Positions 49,223 to 61,200 of a stretch of 64,000 nucleotides of DNA are shown in pieces. The stretch's first letter is position 1. Every line of letters begins with the position of its first letter. The notes under the pieces are model-generated. The model saw nothing but the letters and a program-made list of their open reading frames with translations. It made no database searches and was not told the DNA's origin. A program made the translations under genes and the position numbers. The stretch is taken from assembly GCA_964017125.1 (NCBI GenBank), contig OZ024902.1, forward strand, positions 100,470,796 to 100,534,795, written 5' to 3'. The DNA comes from Flabesymbios commensalis (Eukaryota > Annelida > Polychaeta > Terebellida > Flabelligeridae).

Positions 49223-52200
49223 CTGAAAATAAATAAAATAACTTTATTTGCATTTTCATGTCTCCACTCCACAAAGTAACGTTTCATCTCAATTACTGTA
49301 ATTATAAACCATTTCTTTTTCCAAAACAATTCCCCGTGCACAGAGATTGCTATAAAAGACAGAGAATGCCACGATGTTCAGAATTTTGAAATATAATAAC
49401 TGGCACATATTCCTTTTATCGGGGACGGTCACATGATTATTTCTCGGTTTCTTTTGCTTCAAACAAATCAGTTAAGCCCCAAAATTGGAAATAAAATTCA
49501 AAGGTGCTAGTGCTGATGCTCTTTGTCTACAAGAAATAAAAGCGGTGGCATACAACACCAGCAAAAACGTTTTTTGGTAGACAAGTAATATTCGGATGAG
49601 GGTTCTATATTATACTGAGTTGAGAGGTTGCCTACTAACCTGCAGGGGCGGTGCTATATGAAGACGACACCAGACAATCCTTTAGCTCACACTTTTCACT
49701 GATATGTGCATTACTACAAACGATGCAGCCGCTCAGTACACATCTGTGAAACAAATAATTTCTATTGAATATCACTTGTTTAATTTTTAACTTGCCCTGA
49801 GGAAGGAATTATCGCGAATAAGACACAGCTGTAGAAAATAATAATAAATGCACAGAAGTTGATCGACTTCATATTTGTGTTTCAGGCTTAAAGCGACTCA
49901 ATCAGGCTAAAATCGTCAAAAAATCGGTGATTTTATTTTGGCTTTTTAATATGACCATATGATATAAACATGTACATAGACTAGAACTGCAAACGTTTCA
50001 AAATGTTTGTGTTGCTCATTACCCAGTCAAGCGAGATATCCTTTCCACTGCCGGGTAGATATACCACAGCTCTACCACAGCGTATCAAAACGGATGGAAA
50101 AATCGGCCCTCTCACAAACACTGTGATATACCGCACTCACACCACAGCGTTCTAATCCCTATCCAAAAAGTGGCCTTCTCTCACGCATAGCGTAAAAATC
50201 CGTAATTTATCTCAAAATCTCTCTTATTCATGTATAGAGCAGCTGCCGCTATTACGTTTTTTTTACGCTACGGCAGACGTGCGAGGTGAGATATAACGAA
50301 TTGGTACGCTATGGGTTTTCGTCTACACAGCGTCTAGGGTTACTCTACATAATGCATCTGGAGCGCCTGTGACGCTGGCCCACTATTGAAAAGGTATTTT
50401 GCCAACATATTCCGCTTGATGGGAAAGTAATATGGTGTATGGCACCAAGTGTAGTCTTTTTTCATGAATCCACATGGCTACGATTAAGATAATTAGCAAG
50501 GAGTTTAAATAATTTAAACCTAATATTTCCTGACAAGGTATCCAACTATATAGGTTGAGAATACGGGCCCAGACAACGAGACAGGGGAGTGCAGTCTGCG
50601 ACTGACTGTCTAGTAATGAATGGAATACACAAGTAAATATCAGTTCAGAACAAACCAGATGAACACATAATTCAAACTAAACCCAATTTATAGTCATTAC
50701 TACGATATTTTTATGTTGGAAACATTTCTATAATTTTATTAATTTTTGTAGGTGCCTAGTAAAAATCATAAGGGTGTCTGTGTCCTCTGAGAAAAATGGT
50801 TACGTATTAACGTAGGCTTTGTGTAATATATAATATTCTGGGTGAGTGTATTTCTTGTGGAATGTTTCAAGTTAAATGTGAACAGAAAAATACATCTTTG
50901 CACATTATTATCGTTATTCATCCAAAGTTTAAGGAGCATCATAATAATTCCACCACCTCATTTTACAAGTATGAGTTGTTTACCACATTGGGAAATTGAA
51001 TTGTTCTAATAAAGAAAACGGAATAAAGACAAAAATACTAACAGCCTAACAGTTCTTCTGATGAACCGGAAAAAATTCCAACATCGTAATCGTGGAATGT
51101 AGGCCTACTAAGATAACAGAAAAGTCAACATGTCACGGCCGAGAAAATACACACGGAGATGACAACGTGCCCAGCAAACACGATACTACTAGATTAATAT
51201 TGGTCCAGCATAAGCGACGCTGACCCAGCATTAAACCAACATTGGGACAATGTATCGTGTGCGCTGTGAATGGTTGGCATGTATCAACGCTGTAACGTAC
51301 TGTGCCGTGGTGATGGATACACATTAAGTGCTACGGGGTGGCTGGGGCATAGCTACGCTACAACGTATTAAATCGTAACCAGACGAAAGGCCGTGGAACA
51401 GCCATAGTGTAATGTTCTGTTATTGACTCCCCTGTTCATTATCAAGATAATTAGTGAAGAATTAATTGAAAATTAAATGTTATGGAAACCAAAATGTCTT
51501 CACAAGAAATCAAACTAAGGGTTGCAGGTGTAAAATCGGGTATATTTAATATCTATGTCATAATATTTAAAGCATGTAAAAGTGACGAAATAGCTTATTT
51601 CACATAATCTTATAACTAACCATTTATAATTGCTAATTAGTAAACATCATGATAAGTTAGAAGCATGCCGCTAAGTTTACTGGGAAGAAATGGGGAAATA
51701 CTCTCTGTATATCAAAGATTACAAGTGTGCGTTATTTACCAGCTTAGCAAAACTAGTTTTAATACTGAATAAAATGGAATGAGAATGAAAACTACTGACA
51801 GGTCTACGACATACGATGGTGCTTGTCAGAAGGCCGTTTTTTCGCTACGATCCAGTACGCTGTGACAGGCCTATGCTGTATGGTACTGTTTCTGAGAGGG
51901 CCGCAAAAACGATCCGGTTTAATACGCTATGGCAGTGGAAAGGATATAGAGACGAAATTCCCGTATTTCTTATTTTGGACATCCATGTCCGAAATAAGAA
52001 ACCGTGAATTTAGTCTCTATATCTCGCCTAACTGGTAAATTTGCAGCACAAAAATTAGAAAACTTTTGCAATTCTAGTCTATGAATATGTTTACATCATA
52101 TGGTCATATTAAGAAGCCAAAATAAAATCACCGATTTGTTTATGATTTTAGCCTGATTGAGTTGAATTAAGCAAATAAAATAATTTGTAAAGAAGATTTT

Positions 52201-55200
52201 TTATAATACAAGTAGTAATAAATTAAAGGGAGCCCACTAGCTGTGGTGGGCTAGTAGTCCCTTTAGCCTCGCACCATCGATGGTTAATCTCAATCGATTG
52301 ACACCCAAGGAAGACTAATAAACAATGTAGGTATCAAAGAGGTTTATTCCAAATTTTAATTTCCTGGACGGTAACGGGCCTCAGCCTGTAATCATACGTT
52401 TAAAACAATATAATTGAAACTACATGGGATTGGGTTTGGCTGTGAACCCCGAGAAGCATCCCCCATTGGAAGTGACAAGAATTGTGACTGCAGTCTGTTT
52501 GACCCCTCAATGTCACCCAAGCTCAAAAGTAAAGATGATGTTGTATGCCCATGGTGGGGGTTTCCTGTCTACTATATAGCACTGAAACTATAGCCCTATC
52601 TTGTTCACTTTTCAAGTTATAAACCATTAAAGTGTGATTGACCTCCGTTTGACACCTTGATTTATAGACGATTGGGTCAATAACTTTTTATAAAAGTTAA
52701 CACTATAACCTTTGAAATCTTTATTTTACTGTACTGACCAGGCTTTTTAAATTACAGGCATGTTGGATAGACATTATGAGAGAACATTTGAATTTAACCT
52801 TTGTCTGAAAAGGAATGATTCACACTTTGTCAGCCATTTTCAATCAGAGCTGCAACATTTTGAACCCTTCCACATTGTAGTTTATGGTATGAACACACAC
52901 ATCAAAAGAATTTCAAATGTTTTTTCTACAGGCATGAAATTCAAAATGACCACAATCTACAAACTAAACAAGGTTTAGTCATGGTCAACCTGTATGTGAA
53001 GTCTAATGTACATTCCAGTAATGTAAAACAAGTTATAACCTTGATAGTGGTGGACAGGCGGATGGATGGACAAGCTAATTGACAACAATAGGGCTCATGT
53101 CAGCCAAAATTTGACCTGAAAACAGTAAACGATTGATAGCATCTGCATCAGAATATAACAAAGTCAATATTGATTGTTTTTTAAATCATACACACCCTTC
53201 TTTGACAGTGACGTTGTTCATAATGACAGAATTGGAAATGCGTACTTTCTCTGAAACATTACAATGGTTTCCTATAACCGATCTTTTGATGCTCACTTTC
53301 TCGGATATAGTAGTGCCATCACCAATCATACTGTCTGCTCCAATCTGCTCAAGAAATGAAGACAACTATTTACAAAGTTCCCTGGTTTTCATTATATACA
53401 AATATATACACATTGACATAGACATTATATAAAACAACAAAATTCAAAATTGAATTCTTGTCACCTAAGAAATCATAAAAATTATATTAACATTGCCAGT
53501 ATGCGGCAAAAAATATGTTTTCCTTATTAACTTTACATCACCTTTATATAGTTATGAGACCCGGTTGTATTGCCAGGCAAGGAAATCTACTTCATATTTA
53601 GCGTTCCTTAGGGGCACCAGCGGATTAAACATGTGTTCGTATTAGTGCAATTCAAGTTGGGCCTAAGTGACGCCTTGTATCACGAATGTGACATTTTATT
53701 ACCTGTGGTCGTTGCGGCATGTTAGCTGTGGGATGAATAAGTGGCAGCTCTTTACCAGGAACTAAAATAGGCAGCTGACGTGGCATCTACAATAACACAT
53801 CATTAAGAAGACATCAAAAGGTTTTTACAGACGGAACTCAAATTACATTCTGTAAAGAAAAGACAACACATGCAAACAATATGCAGTCACTTAGAATCAA
53901 TGGATTTCAATATAGAGATATACAGGTGATGATTTCAATAAGGTAATTCTTATTTTTAAGCATTTGGTACCCGGCAAACACAACACGTTGAAACGATGAT
54001 GTTTTAATGTTGGCCCAACGTCTGCGACGCTGGCCCAACATTAAAACATCATCGTTTCAACGTGTCGTGTTTGCTGGGTAGTACTGCATTAAAAACTCAG
54101 TTAGCAAAAGCCACAATCCACAACATGTTTAAGGTTTAGTAGCAAGTACTACATATGTGAACCATAAGGACGGGTTGGGCTCTGTCGCTGGAACATGATC
54201 ATCTCAACATTTATTAGCGCCACCGAAACACATTTTAATCGAGCTTAGATAACTTAGTTAATAATCTGAATTAATTTTGAAACACCAGCTATTTATCATC
54301 TAGGAGCATTTAAAATAAAATTAAAACACCTACCAAAAAACAATTTGGCAATTTTTATCATTATGTGAGGATCTTACGATTCAGCTGGGTATTTGTGTTG
54401 TAACCAGAAACATGGTGCAGTGCGCTACCTTTTAACTACAAAACCTCAACGAATCTTAGCAATTTTTTTCCTATATTATCTAACCGTTTACCTGTCTGTT
54501 TGCTTCACAATACATAGCTACAGTATTTGCTCGAATACATTGTCCTCCACGCATTACATAAGCATGACATCTAATATTGTCACCATGGTAACAATCTGCC
54601 ATATCTCCATGGTGATCATTCCATGACGACATGTTCCTAGCCACCACTGAGAGGTCATCTTCATCTTTTTCAGAAAATGTATGAATATCTGTGACAAAGG
54701 ACAAATAGTGTACATGTGAAGCATAATAGTAGCTACCTGATAAACACAGGATATTAAACTAATGTTGGTTAAATGTTTGGCCAGTGTCGCAGACGGTGGG
54801 CCACTATTCGATTTGGCTTATCATCCCTTATTTGCGGCGAAACTTGCCATGGATAGACCTGCATATTACCACCATATACAAATGTCTAAACATGCTAAAG
54901 TGCAACAAAATGCTGTGACCTTGACCCTAAATATAGGTCTCTGCGAAGGTTATTATGTTACTTGAGGTGTCTCTGCAGATGCTTACACATAAGTCAAGGT
55001 CACCAATGTTAAAAATATTTTGTACTTAGCTCAGCTGCATCTCTGTATCACATTAAATATTTAAACATTTTGAATAAAAAAAATCGCTCATAAGGAATTT
55101 TTGACCCAAATGTTGAAGTCTGCCTGTACCCGATCAGGGATTGAGCCTTCAGACGCTGTGGACAATTCAGCTAATACCCAGCAGTCGTTCAGCTTTTATA

Positions 55201-58200
55201 ACGTAACAGGTAGACTTTAACAGATGGGTCAATTTTAGTACATGCATTTATAATAAATATGCAAATAAAAGATATATCTTAATTATCAAGCGATTTTGCA
55301 TGCAACATAGAGTAAGGTCACACATCTTCGATCTTAATCTATTTCGACTATTTTTCTCTGTTACATATGAAGTACACAGAGCATCATGTCTGTAACCTAT
55401 ATTACCCCACGGTTCTGTTATACAGGCATGAGAACATGACAAGGCATGTCGATATGGTAGCTATTTGAGAAGGAGCTGGTGGTGACGGAAGGAATACAAA
55501 GCAAATAAAATGACAACAAGTAGCTGTCACTAGAGACAACACTGTCCCCCGCCCGCAGTCTTGTCAGTAACAGGCAATTAGACACAAGAAGATTAGGAAG
55601 GCTTACACACCATTAACAATAATTATTATAGTACAACCTTCTGACTTGAAAAAGTTTTTGTATTATATAGTCAAAACAAAGCTTCCCTACGGCATTATCA
55701 TTGTAGCAGCACCATTATGATTCCTAACACAGGAGATAATGGTATCAACCAAAGGAAATACCAACCTCAATTTTGAATGTGAGTTAAGCTAAATTTTTTA
55801 TCCTCCCTCAAGAGAAAAATATCTTCAAAAACGTTTTAAAAAGTTGCAGCATTTATTGCAATCATTTAAAGCGCAAAACACTTTTTGTTCTTTTTTAAAG
55901 TTTACCCCCAACTCTGATTATTATGGAAGGGAAACATGAGCTACGGAAAAAAGGTGCGCCGAGGTGTGTACTATACCACCAAAATATAGTAAGCCTTTTT
56001 TTCATTAAATCGCTTTAACCCTCCCCAAGATTTCTTTTCCAATTTAGGCCTAAGCCCTTGGAAACAAAGTTCCTTCTGACATTATCATTCTAACAGCACT
56101 ATTATGATTTGTAAAGCAGGTGATAATGCCACCACCCAAAAAACAAACTACATTTTAAATTTGAAATTAAGAGCTAAGAGATAAAAGTCACCTCTAAACG
56201 TGGGGTGACAGAGCCATGTTCATCATTCCCAAAGACCAACTGAAACTGTAGATTTAGCAGATTAGCTTCTCCAGTGGGGTCACTGAAGAGCTTTCCCTTA
56301 CTTTTGTTGAGGCTATCCCGATGAGACTACACTGTATGTTATCCTCCCTGATGGACTTAACCTGGACTAAAACGGATTATTTTTTTGTTGATTCTAGACC
56401 AGCCATCAACTTGGTATTTATGTGTTTCATTCTGAAAATAGCCTTTTTTAGGTGATGGTTTATGAGATTTCTGATTGATTTGAAGTCATTCCAGTCTTCC
56501 TCACTGTTAGAGTTTGTCTTTACTTGGCAAACAAATTAATTTTCCTGGGTTTGGGTTTACAATATTTAGATTTGATGTCAGAGTCCAAAATAAACATACC
56601 GTCATGATAAGACAGTTTGTATGCACTAAATCTACGAGTTTGTGGTATGGTGCAGGATCGTTTTTGCTGGCGACATGCTCCAGCTCCTGCTATTCTTGTA
56701 CTGTTAGGGTACATAGGGTTCCTACACATCATCCTCTTTCAAATTCCATGATACTCCCAGGGTGTCTTTCGTGCGTTTTTTGCATTTTCCATGATTAATT
56801 TCAAGATAATTTTACATTTAGAAATTGTGGGCAATGTATCGATGAACAGAGAATAGATTAGGTGAATTTGTTATGAAATTTCTGAATCATAAAAAAAATT
56901 GACGAGATAAAATTTGACACAAATTGATCAGGTTGATGTGTTCAAAGTCACGGGTTTGCTAATTTGATATATTCATAGAGACAAGGGGGACCAGAGTAAG
57001 GGGTTGACCTTTTTAGAGGAGGGCTAGACATAGGGCAAGAAGTGGTAGTCAAGGTCATTACAAGTTATTATGGTAGCAAGTATTCAGCTGATAAGAATCA
57101 GAGCTGATAGTATGAGAACTGTGTACATGTATCACATAATTTTGATTTTATCAATGTGCATAAACATAGGTCTGTCACATGTCCAAACTATCGATATTGC
57201 CACTAAGTTTAGTGGTTTAAAAGTTTTTAGGCTTTTGATGACTAAGAGGCAGAGGTGCACTGTATGGGAAGGTAACAGAGACATCTACAAGAAGAGCTGG
57301 GCTGGTGGGGACCAGCCAAGCTAAAAAATACTTGTCACACTGAGATCACATCATTGGTGAGAGGGAAGTATATAATACTATAAACCATATACATGTAATG
57401 TGGGGCTTTAAACTTTGGCAGTTTGGGGAATAAAAATAATTGACAGATATTTGGCAGATTTACTATCATGGCACTATTTATGGTGGGGACAAATATTGCC
57501 GTCTTTAATCAAACAGCCAAAACCACCAATATAAAATGTTAGCCAATATTTTTACCAGTGTAAAGTAGATAAATCTTTTAAGCTGAAAATAAATTGCCTG
57601 ATATTGAAAAAAAAAAAAAAATTAACAACCAAGGACTTCTAAATATAATACATAATCACAGGAAAGCCAAGCTATGACACAGAATTTCAAAGGCCACAGA
57701 CAGCGCAGAAATATCTAAGTGATTGTGTTTAATTTCTACAATGAAGCCAGGTAAATGTGGCAGAAAGCAAATTTGTGGACTTACTTATGTGTTGTTGTTC
57801 ATCTTCAACAACAGATGCATTTGCATTTGGTGGATCCTTCTTTTTTGGAGGTTTACTGAATTGTTTTCTTATCAGGTATGGCACCAACTCTCCTTTTATT
57901 GCACTAATAGATCTAGAAATTAACCAAATTGAATAAGTTTGATTCAACTGATATACTCCCCCCCACCCCCCCCCCTCCTCGAGTTCACAATGACATTGAC
58001 TCACCATTAAATAGATAACTTACAAGATTAGATATTGAAGAATCCTTGAGCCATTTAGTGCTTGATCCATAGTAAACTTCGGAGGTGGTTAATAAAATTC
58101 TGAATTAAATATATGCTTACGTTTCGTCAGCAAGGAAGTCTAGTACCCATCTCTTGATCAGATATAGATGCCCATCTAGTAACTGGGTGTGCATTCTCAC

Positions 58201-61200
58201 ATGGGGATGTCTACAAAAGATATATATATATATATATGGGGACGTCTGCAAAAGAAATAATAGATGGTGTGCGCAGTATAAAGTATGTATCAGTATGTCT
58301 AAAGTATCAAGAAAGGCCTATTATGGCCTTTTGCATGGCATATACTGATGCACGATATTGTCTGGCAACTACAGTATACAGTAGAACCTGCTATGAGCAG
58401 TCACTCTTATGAGCAGCCAACCTCCTATGTGAGGCCACTTGATTATTCCCAACAATGTTTTTTTGTATACAAATGAACCTCCTATGGGCAGCCACCAGCG
58501 TTAAAATGCTACTTTTCCTGTGCCACACGGGTGGCTGCTCATAGCAAGTTCTACTGTAAATACCCCGGAGAGTGTGAGACATTGAGACGCTTTTTGATTT
58601 GGTGCTGAACTACTGTGGCCTGGCATCAACTCTGAAACAACATTGGCTCGGTGTGTCTGATGTTCGCTGGGTCAACGTCTTGGGCTGTGCTATTTATAAT
58701 TTTCCAGTGTTGGCTCAGCAAGGGGTTGTTGCTGGGCCGCCGTAGCAACGGCGGCATTGGAGCAGCATTGGGTCGGCATATCCTATTTGTCTAACCTTGG
58801 TCTGATGTTGGGCACTGAAAGGGTTAAATCTATAACTGTTGAAGACTAAAAAAAATTACTGCTGTGGCAGCCAGGCATCTTTGGCGCCCATCTTGGATAG
58901 GGGCCTTTGCAAAATTTGAACCTTAAACAGTAGCTAATAAGTCAGAGAATGATCAGTTTCACGAAGATTGGATAGATTTGTAGAGCGTCTACCGGTATGT
59001 CAAATTGTGAGGAAGTGCTAATATTCTAACTCAACCAGGGTAATCCGGGAGAGAAAGTTTTACGAAGATCAGATAAATATTGGCTACTGTAGAGAGTTTA
59101 CTTTCAACAACAACAGACAGCACCAACCCTTGTCCTGCTCAGTTTAATTATTTAAATTTTCACCCACTTGAAGTTGTGGCTCGCTACCGCGACCCACAAT
59201 TTCAAATGGCTGAAAATTACTCATTTTTGTTTAATTGGAGTAGAAATATTTGCAAATCTTGATGTTTAGACACACGATTCATTCCCAATAACAGTGATTT
59301 GGTCGACTGATAAAAAAGATTAAAAGTGATAATACTTGTGTTGTTGTGATCAGCAGGATAAGGGTTAAAAGTCCCCACTAAAATATATGCAGTGCAAATA
59401 TATTACTTTTTCAGATGAGACCTCTTCATTGTGAGTTTTTTATCTTCAAAATCTGCCTCAGATGAAAAAAACAGAACCCTGCTCTCCTTCTCATCCAGTC
59501 CAATGAAATCTTTCTCTTGAAACAATCAGATGTAAAAATAGGTCTACATTAAATATTTGATATAACAAATCTAAACGTACATACATGTATTGTGTATTTC
59601 AGTCAACATTATTTTGTTTAAAATAGACTATTGGAACAATCTTGGAATATCAAATTGGGACAGTGTTATAGATAGAAAAGTCTAATTACTCATGTGTTTA
59701 AAACATATTACCAGTATCACATGGTTATTAGTTTTGATACTATACAGCTGATAACTGTAGTTACTCAAAACAGCCGATGGATTCAAAAACATCCAAAACC
59801 TATTTATATAAACAAGGTTTCAAGGCAAAACTGAATATAAGGTTGTATATACAAATCAATAATTTCAAGATGGCCATCACAGTTATCGGCCGCACATGAA
59901 AAAGGACAATCTCAATACACTCACAAATCCCAAAAAACTATATGTACGAGATTTCAAGGCATTTAGCTGAACAATATTGCTTTTTAAAATTAAAATCAAG
60001 ATGGTTGCCATGGCATCTTTCTAGGTCACACATGAAAACGAACAACCTCAATAGACTCGCAGGCCCCAAAAAAACTATATATAAAAGGTTTCAAGGTATT
60101 TAACTGAAAATAATGTTCATCGATTTATTAAAATCAATAAAATCAAGATGGCCGACATAGCCTCTTCGGCACATGAAAACCGCCATTGCCAATAGACTTG
60201 CAAACCCTAAGCAAATCCTACACATGTATATACAAGTTTCAAGGCAGTAGCCAAAACAAATAGTGGCGGTGCAGACAGCGGCACACGCAGGGGACGACAA
60301 TACCCCTTTGTACAAGGGGTAAACATCAATATTTTTGAGTTTGTGAGATTTTTTAATTTTAGCTATTTAGGCCTATCCCTGTCCTGTAATCAACACTGAA
60401 CTTTTATATAAATAATAAGGATTATAAGATAAAAATTATTCTAAAACAATTAATATTTTTAGTTACATACATGTACAAAAGGTCACAAAATACATTATAC
60501 ACTTAACATGTCTTACTCTTTATGCTATTGTACTGACACACTCCCTCCTCGCAACCTATGAAACTGATCATTCCAAGGATACTTCTATACATTTTAGAAA
60601 TTACCGGTCTGACAAATTTCAAGAATATCACAGTTTTTATTTAATAAAATACTGTGCAATGAAATCAATTTAACAAACCTATATTTTTGTTTGTTTTCCC
60701 ACCCGGGACAGATGCTTCAGTAAGATCAGGTTGTGGAGCCAAAAGCATGGTGAGAGATGCATCATGAGTTCTGTGTACATCAGCTAACAAATGTAAAGAA
60801 ATATCTGTCACCAAGTCACAGCTGACAACCAGCAAATCTGACTGCAAGTAAAAAATGCTTCATTAAATTAAATATAAGAAATTGAAAAATAACATTTCAT
60901 AACAATTAATATTAGTATCACTTGATGACAGAAGTTTTAAAGAGCCACTAGGCTAGATGCCGACATGGCAGTGTCACAATTTTGAAAGGAAAATAAATAC
61001 ATTGTACTCCTCCCACATATCCTGTAGATTATTGATTTTTTGTAGAATGTTGTTGTGTGGCATTAGCTTGTACAACACTCCATGTGAATCTTAAAAACTA
61101 ATCAAGATAGATTGAAAAGATGGGACACAGGCTTTACTTTGTATTTGCATGACTTTTCTATGACTTAAGAAATTTTTTTATAGGTCTTTTGAAGGATAGT

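Larger units (their letters stand above)
49886..52172. mobile_element. 2.29-kb DNA element with ~350-bp terminal inverted repeats
   Basis: The left end GCTTAAAGCGACTCAATCAG pairs with the reverse complement of the right end (GCTTAATTCAACTCAATCAG). Similarity continues through TCGGTGATTTTATTTTGGCT and ATATGACCATATGAT. It then continues for about 250 bp through CTTTCCACTGCC and CGGCCCTCTCA blocks. The interior carries a copy of the palindromic MITE (51170-51267) and no evident transposase, so it is probably non-autonomous. The right arm is interrupted by a 73-bp hairpin. Family unknown. Confidence 0.8.
49744..53195 (-). other. EIF2B3: EIF2B3 intron with TIR element
   Basis: A 3.45-kb intron. 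Two thirds of it is the 2.29-kb element at 49886-52172. The remaining 52173-53195 shows no recognisable feature. Confidence 0.75.
54689..57784 (-). other. EIF2B3: EIF2B3 intron
   Basis: A 3.1-kb intron with a degraded palindromic MITE half (54736-54815) and a direct duplication (55672-55790 and 56062-56180). The rest is AT-rich with no conserved coding block. Confidence 0.7.

Noticed and set aside
58022-58060. Possible extra EIF2B3 mini-exon before a GTAAGT donor
   Set aside because: The exons at 58121-58210 and 57785-57912 join in phase and align without gap to the human protein, so no exon is needed between them.
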